From NCBI GenBank assembly GCA_017514785.1, contig JAFWIO010000076.1, positions 1 to 64,000 on the forward strand: a DNA stretch of 64,000 nucleotides, given 5' to 3'. Shown here piece by piece: positions 42,680 through 50,522 of this stretch. The stretch's first letter is position 1. The number at the start of each line of letters is the position of its first letter. The DNA is from Eubacterium sp. (GTDB lineage Bacteria; Bacillota; Clostridia; Lachnospirales; Lachnospiraceae). The notes beneath the pieces were generated by a model. The model did no database searches and was not told where the DNA came from. It was given only the letters and a program-made list of their open reading frames with translations. The position numbers were made by a program, and so were the translations under genes.

Positions 42680-43564
42680 ATGATTAAATTGATAGGAGTC
42701 ACTAAAGAGTTTGACGATATCAAAGCTTTAAACAATATTAATTTAGAAATAAAAGATGGAAGCATTTGTGCGCTGGCTGGAAGTAATGGAAGTGGAAAGA
42801 GTACAATGCTTAGATGTCTTGCGGGCGTCTATAGATGTGAAGAAGGTCAGATTCTAATAGATGGTGAAGAAGTATATGATAATCCGAAGATAAAAGAGAT
42901 TTGCTATTTTATTCCAGACTTTCCATTTTATTATTATGACAGTACGCTTGATAGCACAAGAAAGTTAATGAAGGGTATGTACGAAAACTGGAGTGATGAA
43001 ACTTATGAGCATTTAATTGAGATAACAAGTCTTCCTAGAGATAAGAAGATAATCAACATGAGTAAAGGTATGCAACGTCAAGCTTCGCTCATTATCGCGT
43101 TTTCTACTAAGCCTAAGTATTTCTTTATGGATGAAATCTTTGACGGTCTAGATCCAGTTATTAGAAACACTATAAAGAAAATTATGGTCGAGTGTACTGC
43201 TGAAAATAACACAACATGTATAGTTGCGAGTCACAATATGAGAGAAGTGGATGATGTTTGTGATGAAGTGATTTTTCTACATAATGGAAAACTTGTTGAA
43301 AACCAAGACAAAGAACGTCTCAAAGAAAGCCTTAATAAGATTCAAATAGCTTTTTCAAATGTGCCTGATCCAAAGGTATTTGCAGAACTTAACTGTGAAG
43401 TTGTAAGTCAGACAGGTGGCTATTTTGTTTTGATGGCAAAAGGTGATCTGAAAGAAATAGAAGATAAGTTGAAAGAGATGAATCCAGATTATATAGAAAC
43501 CATCGGTACTTCCTTAGAGGAAGTCTTCATCAACAAAATGGAGGAGGCTGGCTATGGCAAATAA
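42680..43564 (+). CDS. ABC transporter ATP-binding protein
   Basis: A 294-residue nucleotide-binding subunit with Walker A GSNGSGKST (about 34-42), a variant signature NMSKGMQRQ in place of LSGGQ, Walker B YFFMDEIFDGLD, and switch His in VASHN. This set is typical of YtrB-type ATPases in YtrA-controlled operons. GGAGGG precedes the ATG and the gene starts right after the regulator stop. It overlaps the permease by 11 bases. Confidence 0.92.
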   Translation: MIKLIGVTKEFDDIKALNNINLEIKDGSICALAGSNGSGKSTMLRCLAGVYRCEEGQILIDGEEVYDNPKIKEICYFIPDFPFYYYDSTLDSTRKLMKGMYENWSDETYEHLIEITSLPRDKKIINMSKGMQRQASLIIAFSTKPKYFFMDEIFDGLDPVIRNTIKKIMVECTAENNTTCIVASHNMREVDDVCDEVIFLHNGKLVENQDKERLKESLNKIQIAFSNVPDPKVFAELNCEVVSQTGGYFVLMAKGDLKEIEDKLKEMNPDYIETIGTSLEEVFINKMEEAGYGK

Positions 43565-45404
43565 AACTTCAAAAAGAGAAAGAAAAAAGATGTTTGTGTT
43601 GTTCAAACATAGTATAAAAAGAAACATGTCTATTAATATTATTTACCTATGCTTTCTTGTGATAGGACTTCCTATATTGCAATTGATTATAAGGTTAAAT
43701 AAAAAAATGTTTGTATTTGACGTTGTAGATGATTTTCAAGAGTTCTACGAAGAGATTAGTGTGGGGATTGCTTCATACTTAATTGTATCTATAGTTTTCA
43801 TTTTCTCTACAATTATTGCTTCAATGACGTTTAGATATTTGCATCAAAAACGCCAAGAAGACTTCATAGAGAGTACTCCTTTGAAGAAGTCGCAAATAGT
43901 TATGTCAAAGTATTTAGCAATAATCGTTCAAGTGCTTGTTCCGTTGATATTGGTATTAATATTAGGCGGAGTTTTGACATTTTCATGGTCAGGATTTTTA
44001 GGAGTGATGCATGTACTTGGATTGATGATTATCATGGTTATAAGCCATATTACAATAACGGCTTTAATGTTCCAGTATACTGGACAAACATTTACAGCTA
44101 TTGCCATGGTCGTTTTGTTGAATTGTGCAACACCTATTTTAATTTTCCTATTAATGAGTATGCCAACAGGGATATTACCAGGCTATGTTGATAATTTGCC
44201 GCCAATGATTTCAGCAATCTTTTCGCCTGTCGTTTCTTTTGGACTGGCCGTAAGCGGCAAAGGCGAACTATTCTACATTGTTTATTGGATAATTCTAATA
44301 ATTGCTGGTATTTTTCTTTTGAAAAGAGCATCTGCCCAGAGAAAATCTGAGGAAGCAGAGAATAGATACGTAGCAAAAGGTTTAGAAGTAGGTGCTAAAA
44401 TAGTTGTGATTTGGGCTGCAGGAATTTTGGGTGGAACGATGTTATACAGTTTTGCAGAATTGACCGAAAAGTCGAGAAGTTTAATAATTGCTAATTATAT
44501 TCTCGGTTTATTAGTGGCTGTTTTTATATCTGGTTTGGTATTAGAAGTAATTATAAATAAGAGTTTAAAGAAATTTAAATCTGTATTAATTATTATGATA
44601 GCGCTCGTTGTAGTCAACGTAGGATACTATTTTGCTATTTCGTATGATGTTATCGGTTATGTTAAAAAAGTGCCAAAGATAGAAGATGTAGAAGCTGTCA
44701 CTGTGAGTATGTTTGACACTTTTGATGAGGATGAATATTCAGTTTCATATTCTGATGAAAAGCATAAGAAAGATTTACTAGAAATCCATAATAGAATCAT
44801 TGAAACTATTGAAGATAAATATCCATCTGGCTTTTATAAACTAGATGAATCACTATTAGATGATTTTGATGAGGGTTCTAAATCAGATTCACCCGATGCA
44901 GACAAGAACTCAAAATCAGGCTCATCTGATGCTGATGATGATTATAACTATAATACACCAGATAAGGAAGAATACCCTGATGAATTTGACGATGAAGAAA
45001 GCACTTGGGATAATGAATATTTTACTTTTACGTATAAATTAAAAGATGGAAGTACATTGAAACGAGAGTACTCTATGCCGAGAAGTTCAATGGGAATGTT
45101 TGAACAAGATGTTAACTATAAAGTATTAAGAAACACTAATCCGAAAGACTATGAAAGTTATATGGTATATGAAAATGAAGAAAACTATGGAGGAGACCAC
45201 GGTTATGACAGAAAAAAGGATTTGAAAGAAATAGTAAATGCTCTAAAAGATGACTATAAACAGTATGGTGCAGTTAAATATTCATCAGAGTGTTTCCTTC
45301 TTTGTATTTCTACCGAGGAAGAAGATCTAAAGTTTAATATTCCTCCAAATTACGACCGTGTAATTAATACATTAAAAAAACAAGGGATTGATATCCCTAA
45401 ATAA
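43554..45404 (+). CDS. ABC transporter permease with a large acidic extracytoplasmic domain
   Basis: A 616-residue membrane protein. About eight hydrophobic segments occupy residues 18-365. From about 370 to the end there is a soluble, acidic domain with a low-complexity Ser/Asp stretch (about 445-480), likely outside the membrane. No ligand is evident. It pairs with the overlapping ATPase gene and the GntR regulator, an arrangement common in peptide or antibiotic-response exporters. GGAGGAGG precedes the ATG. Confidence 0.75.
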   Translation: MANKTSKRERKKMFVLFKHSIKRNMSINIIYLCFLVIGLPILQLIIRLNKKMFVFDVVDDFQEFYEEISVGIASYLIVSIVFIFSTIIASMTFRYLHQKRQEDFIESTPLKKSQIVMSKYLAIIVQVLVPLILVLILGGVLTFSWSGFLGVMHVLGLMIIMVISHITITALMFQYTGQTFTAIAMVVLLNCATPILIFLLMSMPTGILPGYVDNLPPMISAIFSPVVSFGLAVSGKGELFYIVYWIILIIAGIFLLKRASAQRKSEEAENRYVAKGLEVGAKIVVIWAAGILGGTMLYSFAELTEKSRSLIIANYILGLLVAVFISGLVLEVIINKSLKKFKSVLIIMIALVVVNVGYYFAISYDVIGYVKKVPKIEDVEAVTVSMFDTFDEDEYSVSYSDEKHKKDLLEIHNRIIETIEDKYPSGFYKLDESLLDDFDEGSKSDSPDADKNSKSGSSDADDDYNYNTPDKEEYPDEFDDEESTWDNEYFTFTYKLKDGSTLKREYSMPRSSMGMFEQDVNYKVLRNTNPKDYESYMVYENEENYGGDHGYDRKKDLKEIVNALKDDYKQYGAVKYSSECFLLCISTEEEDLKFNIPPNYDRVINTLKKQGIDIPK

Positions 45405-45428
45405 TAACCTTTTCAACTCGATTAAACC

Positions 45429-45528
45429 TTGATTTTTCCCTTATTTTAGGCTAGTATATGTAAGGTTACATAAAAGTTAAAGAATTAAGAAAAGGAGAGG
45501 CCAAAAGAGTTGGCCGGAAGAAGAAATG
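45429..45528 (+). promoter_or_regulatory. pnp promoter and hairpin leader
   Basis: TTGATT (45429-45434) and TAGTAT (45452-45457), 17 bp apart. The leader has AGGAG (45493-45497), then GGCCAA-AAGAG-TTGGCC (45499-45515), then GGAAG and the ATG at 45526. The hairpin lies between a strong and a weaker ribosome binding site. Confidence 0.65.
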
Positions 45529-47607
45529 AAAAGTTTTAGTATGGAGATTGGCGGCAAAACATTAACAGTCGATATCGACAGAGTCGCTAAACAAGCAAAC
45601 GGTGCAGCAATGATGCACTATGGAGACACAACAGTTCTATCTACAGCTACGGCTTCAGAGAAGCCTAGAGAAGGAATCGATTTCTTCCCTCTATCAGTAG
45701 AGTTTGAGGAGAAGATGTACTCAGTAGGTAAGATTCCTGGTGGATTTAATAAGAGAGAGGGTAAGGCTTCAGAAAACTCAGTTCTTACAGCTAGAGTTAT
45801 CGACAGACCTATGCGTCCTCTATTTCCTAAAGACTACAGAAACGATGTTACATTAAACAACCTTGTTTTATCTGTAGATCCAGAATGTAGACCAGAGATT
45901 GTAGCAATGCTTGGTTCAGCTATTTCAACTTGCGTTTCTGACATTCCATTTGCCGGACCATGTGCTATGACACAGATCGGTTTAGTGGATGGTGAGTTTG
46001 TTGTAAACCCATCACAGAAACAGTGGGACGAAGGTGACCTACAGCTTACAGTTGCGTCTACAAAAGAAAAAGTAATTATGATTGAAGCCGGTGCTAATAT
46101 CATCCCAGAAGATAAGATGATTGAAGCTATTTATATGGCGCATGATATCAACCAAGAGATTAACGCATTTATCGAAAAGATTTGTGCTGAGGTTGGTAAA
46201 GAAAAACACGAATATGAGAGTCAGGCTATCCCTGAAGAATTATTCGACGCCATCAAAGAAATCGTTACTCCAGAAGAGATGGAAGTAGCAGTATTTACTG
46301 ATGACAAGCAAACAAGAGAAGCTAACATTTCAGAAATCACTGAGAAGTTAGAGGAAGCTTTTGCAGAAAACGAAGATTACCTAGCAGTATTAGGTGAAGC
46401 TATCTATCAGTATCAGAAGAAGACTGTACGTAAGATGATCTTGAAAGACCACAAGCGTCCTGACGGAAGAGAACTAGATCAGATTAGACCACTTGCTGCA
46501 GAAGTTGATTTAATTCCAAGAGTTCATGGTTCAGCTATGTTTACTCGTGGACAAACTCAGATCTGTAACATCTGTACTTTGGCTCCTTTGTCAGAGTCAC
46601 AGAGAATCGATGGATTAGATGAGAACGTAACAACTAAGAGATATATGCACCACTACAATTTCCCATCATACTCAGTTGGTGAGACTAGACCATCAAGAGG
46701 TCCAGGACGAAGAGAAATTGGTCACGGTGCTTTGGCTGAGAAAGCTCTTATGCCAGTACTTCCTAGCGAAGAGGAATTCCCATATGCTATCAGAACTGTA
46801 TCAGAGACATTTGAGTCAAACGGTTCTACATCAATGGCATCAACATGTTCATCATGTATGTCACTAATGGCAACAGGTGTTCCAATTAAAGCTATGGTAG
46901 CAGGTATCTCATGTGGTCTTGTTACAGGCGAGACTGATGATGACTATGTACTATTAACTGATATCCAGGGTCTTGAGGACTTCTTCGGCGACATGGACTT
47001 TAAGGTTACAGGTACAACAGAAGGTATCACAGCTATCCAGATGGATATTAAGATTCACGGTCTTACTCGTGAGATAGTAGAAGGCGCAATCAAGCGTACA
47101 AGAGAAGCTAGACTATTCATCATGGACACATGTATGAAGCCAGCTATCGCAGAGCCACGTAAAGAGCTTAACGAATACGCACCAAAGATTGAGTCAATGC
47201 AGATTGACCCAGAGAAGATTGGTGATGTTGTTGGTAAGAGTGGTAAGACTATCAACGCTATTATCGAAGAGACAGGCGTTAAGATTGACATCACAGACGA
47301 AGGTATGGTTTCAATCTGCGGCGTCGACAAAGAAGCTATCGATAAAGCAAAAGAATATATCGAAATCATAACTACAGACTTCGAAGAAGGACAAATCCTA
47401 GAAGGTACTGTAGTAAGCATTAAAGAATTTGGTGCGTTTATCGAATTCGCCCCAGGCAAAGAAGGAATGGTTCACATTTCTAAGATTGCTAAAGAACGCG
47501 TAAACCACGTAGAAGATTACCTAACACTAGGTGACCGCGTTAAATGTAAATGCCTAGGCAAGGATAGAATGGGACGCATTAGTTTCTCAATCAAAGATGC
47601 AGAATAA
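45526..47607 (+). CDS. pnp: polyribonucleotide nucleotidyltransferase (PNPase)
   Basis: 3'-5' phosphorolytic exoribonuclease and degradosome component. The 693 residues contain two RNase PH domains (first with KREGKASENSVLTARVIDRPMRPLF, second with RGQTQICNICTLAP and FPSYSVGETRPSRGPGRREIGHGALAE), then KH (GKSGKTINAIIEETGVKIDI) and S1 (GTVVSIKEFGAFIEFAPGKEGMVHIS) domains. It has its own promoter because rpsO, its usual upstream neighbour, lies 9 kb away. Confidence 0.98.
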   Translation: MKSFSMEIGGKTLTVDIDRVAKQANGAAMMHYGDTTVLSTATASEKPREGIDFFPLSVEFEEKMYSVGKIPGGFNKREGKASENSVLTARVIDRPMRPLFPKDYRNDVTLNNLVLSVDPECRPEIVAMLGSAISTCVSDIPFAGPCAMTQIGLVDGEFVVNPSQKQWDEGDLQLTVASTKEKVIMIEAGANIIPEDKMIEAIYMAHDINQEINAFIEKICAEVGKEKHEYESQAIPEELFDAIKEIVTPEEMEVAVFTDDKQTREANISEITEKLEEAFAENEDYLAVLGEAIYQYQKKTVRKMILKDHKRPDGRELDQIRPLAAEVDLIPRVHGSAMFTRGQTQICNICTLAPLSESQRIDGLDENVTTKRYMHHYNFPSYSVGETRPSRGPGRREIGHGALAEKALMPVLPSEEEFPYAIRTVSETFESNGSTSMASTCSSCMSLMATGVPIKAMVAGISCGLVTGETDDDYVLLTDIQGLEDFFGDMDFKVTGTTEGITAIQMDIKIHGLTREIVEGAIKRTREARLFIMDTCMKPAIAEPRKELNEYAPKIESMQIDPEKIGDVVGKSGKTINAIIEETGVKIDITDEGMVSICGVDKEAIDKAKEYIEIITTDFEEGQILEGTVVSIKEFGAFIEFAPGKEGMVHISKIAKERVNHVEDYLTLGDRVKCKCLGKDRMGRISFSIKDAE

Positions 47608-47627
47608 GCATTAAAATACGCGTTTAA

Positions 47628-47768
47628 AAATGCAGATGCACAGAAAAATAAAAATAGGTACAGATGAGAATTTATTTTCATTTGTGCCTATTTTTATTTT
47701 TCTGTATATCGCGGTTGCGCGATACGAAAGAGTTTGCTCTGCAAACTCTGAGTGACGCATCTGCATTT
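47628..47768 (+). repeat. cloverleaf-like structured element, copy 2 (includes the pnp terminator)
   Basis: The outer stem AAATGCAGATGC/GCATCTGCATTT (47628-47639, 47757-47768) encloses three hairpins. The first is a roughly 30-bp stem (47641-47704) whose base is a perfect 18-bp pairing. The second is TATCGCG-GTTG-CGCGATA (47707-47724). The third is AGAGTTTGC-TCT-GCAAACTCT (47729-47749). It has the same order as the element after rpsO, with most stems changed on both sides. Confidence 0.8.
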
Positions 47769-47794
47769 AATGATTACTAGACTGAAGAAAAATA

Positions 47795-47803
47795 TGTTAT
47801 AAT
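47795..47803 (+). promoter_or_regulatory. extended -10 promoter
   Basis: TGT-TATAAT is an extended -10 without a clear -35, about 60 bp before the next gene. Confidence 0.5.
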
Positions 47804-47860
47804 GTTTAAGACGCATGTAAACGGAACATAATGAGAAACGGGTATATTTAGGAGGTAATT

Positions 47861-48322
47861 ATGAGTAAAAAATTACAGGGCGTAGGAATCGCAATAATCG
47901 TATTAGCAGTAGCTAGATGTATTTATAGAATAGTCAGAGTTGCAACTACAAAAGGATGGGTAATTCAACTTGATGAAAAGACTATTAAACAATTCCAAGA
48001 TCAAAACTTGACTCCTGTTCAAGTTAATAATTATTTGAAGGGTACATTTATCACACTTGATGTTATCTTTGCAATTTTTGTAGTATTGGTTGGTGTTTTT
48101 GCCATCCGCGCAGCAAAGAATTCGGCAAAGACAGGTGCTTTAAAAGTATTTGCAGTAATTACAATTATTGGAACAGTAATTACTGGTTTGAGAAGTGCTT
48201 CATTACCAAGCTGGATTTCAGTATGCTTTGCAGTAGTGCAGTTAGCATTAATTATTTGTGCTTTGGTATTTGCTAGTAAGGCAAAAAAAGAGGCAATACC
48301 ACAACCAGGGCAGGAGGTTTAG
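47861..48322 (+). CDS. four-TM membrane protein of unknown function
   Basis: A 153-residue protein with four predicted hydrophobic segments (about 6-25, 66-88, 98-114, 123-143) and a short polar tail. No family recognised. AGGAGG precedes the ATG. It ends three bases before the flavodoxin-ABC fusion gene, whose ribosome binding site lies in its last codons, so it is probably part of that transporter operon. Confidence 0.6.
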   Translation: MSKKLQGVGIAIIVLAVARCIYRIVRVATTKGWVIQLDEKTIKQFQDQNLTPVQVNNYLKGTFITLDVIFAIFVVLVGVFAIRAAKNSAKTGALKVFAVITIIGTVITGLRSASLPSWISVCFAVVQLALIICALVFASKAKKEAIPQPGQEV

Positions 48323-48325
48323 TAA

Positions 48326-49648
48326 ATGAGTAAACTGTTATTTGTTAATGCGTGTATCAGAGATGAGTCGCGCACCAAACTTCTAGCAGATGCCGTTGTT
48401 AAAAAATGGAACGGCGAAGTAGAAGAAGTAGATTTGACTAGTGGCAATATAAAACCCCTAGACAAAGAAACATTAAAAGTTAGAATTGCTAAGCAGGATG
48501 CTAAAGATTTTTCTGATCCAGTATTTGACTTGGCAAAGCAGTTTAAAGAGGCAGAGGCTGTAGTGATAGCAGCGCCTTTCTGGGATTATAGTTTCCCAGC
48601 TGTTTTAAAAGCATATATTGAAAACGTATGTGTGCACGATCTTACTTTTGAATATAATGAAAAAGGAGATTGTAAGAGTCTATCTAAAGTAAAGAAAGTT
48701 GTTTATGTAACTACAGTAGGTGGTGATAAGCAAGAGTTAGTTTACGGCATAGACTATATTAAGACAGTCTTTAGAGAGTTCTTCGGCGTTAAGAAGACTT
48801 TTGCATTTAAGGCAGAAGGTTTGGATACAGTAGAAAACGCTGGAAGAGAGCAAGAGATTCTAGATGAAACTCTAAAAAGAATTGATAATTTCTCATTTGA
48901 AGATAAAATTATGGCTGACGATAATAGACCAGATGTTATTAGAACTGAAAATCTTACTAAGATGTATGGAAACTATGCAGCTAATAACAACGTATCATGC
49001 CACGTGAAAGAGGGCAGTATATACGGTTTGATTGGTAGAAACGGTGCTGGTAAATCTACACTTATGCGCTTGATTTTGGGTATGAGTCCTGTAGATCAAG
49101 GTACTATGGAAGTCTTTGGCGCGAAGAACGAAGACGTCGCCAAAGTTCGTAAAGATATTGGATTTATTATTGAAAATCCAACATTTTATGAATATATGTC
49201 AGCATATCAAAACCTTAAGTATAGAGCCGAACTTATCGGCTTAGAAAATCCTGATGCTGCCATTAAAGAGGCTATGGAAAAAGTTGGAATGACAGATAGA
49301 ATGAACAGCAAAGTAAAGGGATTTTCTCTAGGTCAAAGACAGTTGCTTGGTATCGCAAATGCTATTTTAGGCAATCCAAAATTGCTTATTTTAGATGAGC
49401 CAACTAACGGTCTTGACCCTATTAAGATTGTTGAAATAAGAAAGATGCTATTAGATATGAATGCTAATGGCACTACCATTATGATTTCTAGTCATATCCT
49501 AGGAGAGATGGACAAACTTTGTTCATGCTACGGATTTATCCTAGACGGAAAACTAATCCGTGAAGTGACAGAAGCAGAGATGCAAGCAGAGGCTATCGAT
49601 GTGGAAGAATTCTTTGTTGATATGGCGAAAGGAGGTCAAAATGAGTAG
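48326..49648 (+). CDS. fusion of a flavodoxin-fold NAD(P)H oxidoreductase and an ABC ATPase
   Basis: A 440-residue protein with two unrelated modules. Residues 1 to about 190 look like an FMN-dependent azoreductase/quinone reductase (Flavodoxin_2): LLFVNACIRDESRTKLLADA, AAPFWDYSFPAVLKAYIENV, VVYVTTVGG. Residues about 203-440 are an ABC ATPase: Walker A GRNGAGKST, signature SLGQRQ, Walker B LLILDEPTNGLDP, switch His SSHIL, similar to bacitracin-type exporters. The frame is open throughout; an internal ATG (48911, Met196) sits at the junction but has no good ribosome binding site. The C-terminus overlaps the permease start by 8 bases. I know of no standard family with this architecture. Confidence 0.85.
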   Translation: MSKLLFVNACIRDESRTKLLADAVVKKWNGEVEEVDLTSGNIKPLDKETLKVRIAKQDAKDFSDPVFDLAKQFKEAEAVVIAAPFWDYSFPAVLKAYIENVCVHDLTFEYNEKGDCKSLSKVKKVVYVTTVGGDKQELVYGIDYIKTVFREFFGVKKTFAFKAEGLDTVENAGREQEILDETLKRIDNFSFEDKIMADDNRPDVIRTENLTKMYGNYAANNNVSCHVKEGSIYGLIGRNGAGKSTLMRLILGMSPVDQGTMEVFGAKNEDVAKVRKDIGFIIENPTFYEYMSAYQNLKYRAELIGLENPDAAIKEAMEKVGMTDRMNSKVKGFSLGQRQLLGIANAILGNPKLLILDEPTNGLDPIKIVEIRKMLLDMNANGTTIMISSHILGEMDKLCSCYGFILDGKLIREVTEAEMQAEAIDVEEFFVDMAKGGQNE

Positions 49649-50390
49649 ATTATTAAAAGCAGAGTTTAACTCTATATATAGAAAACCTAAGTTGTATGTA
49701 TTGCTTGGCATTTTGGTAGTTGCTTTTGGCTTAGGTATTTTGATTGATCACTTTGTGAAAGGTGAACCATCATGGGGCTACAATATGGTAAATCTTTTCT
49801 ATCCTTTCTTGGCTATCATATTGACTTCAGACATCACGCACAAAGAATACAAATTCCACACAATGAAAAACTTGATTGGTAGTGGATTCAGTCGCAAACA
49901 AATTTACTTTGGCAAACTTATAGTCACACTTGGAAGTGCTTTAGCATTTTTACTAGTGTCAGAAATCTTAAAGATAGTGTACGCCCTAATCAACCATCAG
50001 TTTGCGTCAAAGATTTATCCTACGGTAGAAGTAATTGACGGCATTAGAAGATTAAGTATGTTTGCAGTTATCTTTATTATCTGTATGCTTATAGTGTCAG
50101 ATGGATTATCGCTGTTTGCAGCATTTATGTACGGCGTAGTGCTTGGTCCAGTTTTAAGCCTAGGTAGTTTACTAGCTGGCCTTAGCCAAAAAACAGTAGA
50201 TAGAATTGGTGCGGCCACACTTGTTTCAAGTGATGCATATATTAAGATAAATGTTGATTCCAAAACAGCTAAGATACTGTCATCTGAAGTGATTCCATCA
50301 GGACTTATTTGGTGCGCATTAGGTGTAGCAGTGGCAGTTGGCTTGTTAATATTGGGATATCAAAGTTTTAAAAGGAAAGAGTTTAAATAA
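49641..50390 (+). CDS. ABC-2 type transporter permease
   Basis: A 249-residue membrane protein with six hydrophobic segments (first about 18-32) and an N-terminal MSRLLKAEFNSIYRKPKLY, as in ABC-2/BcrB-type permeases. ATG 49641 has GGAGG at 49631-49635; the longer frame lacks one. It overlaps the fusion gene and presumably forms the membrane part of that transporter. Substrate unknown. Confidence 0.85.
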   Translation: MSRLLKAEFNSIYRKPKLYVLLGILVVAFGLGILIDHFVKGEPSWGYNMVNLFYPFLAIILTSDITHKEYKFHTMKNLIGSGFSRKQIYFGKLIVTLGSALAFLLVSEILKIVYALINHQFASKIYPTVEVIDGIRRLSMFAVIFIICMLIVSDGLSLFAAFMYGVVLGPVLSLGSLLAGLSQKTVDRIGAATLVSSDAYIKINVDSKTAKILSSEVIPSGLIWCALGVAVAVGLLILGYQSFKRKEFK

Positions 50391-50405
50391 TGATTTACAA
50401 CAATG
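50389..50405 (+). repeat. 17-bp direct repeat, left copy
   Basis: AATGATTTACAACAATG recurs at 55240-55256, where it is the start of the cysteine synthase gene. The copies bracket the 4.7-kb surface-protein gene. Confidence 0.7.
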
Positions 50406-50460
50406 CTGTTCGAACGATTTCAAGTGAGAACACTTTGTTTTTCTGTTCCTCTCCAAAGCA

Positions 50461-50469
50461 TGTTATAAT
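50461..50469 (+). promoter_or_regulatory. extended -10 promoter of the large surface-protein gene
   Basis: TGT-TATAAT with no good -35, about 50 bp before the ATG at 50523, which has GGAGGAG upstream. Confidence 0.5.
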
Positions 50470-50522
50470 AATTACGAATGTGTTGTACGGAAATGAACGG
50501 ATAAAAAATGGAGGAGATTAAA

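Noticed and set aside
50390..50521. A 43-codon ORF (MIYNN...) before the large surface-protein gene
   Set aside because: Only its first codons resemble cysK; the rest covers the promoter and ribosome binding site of the next gene, so it is treated as a repeat scar and not a gene.
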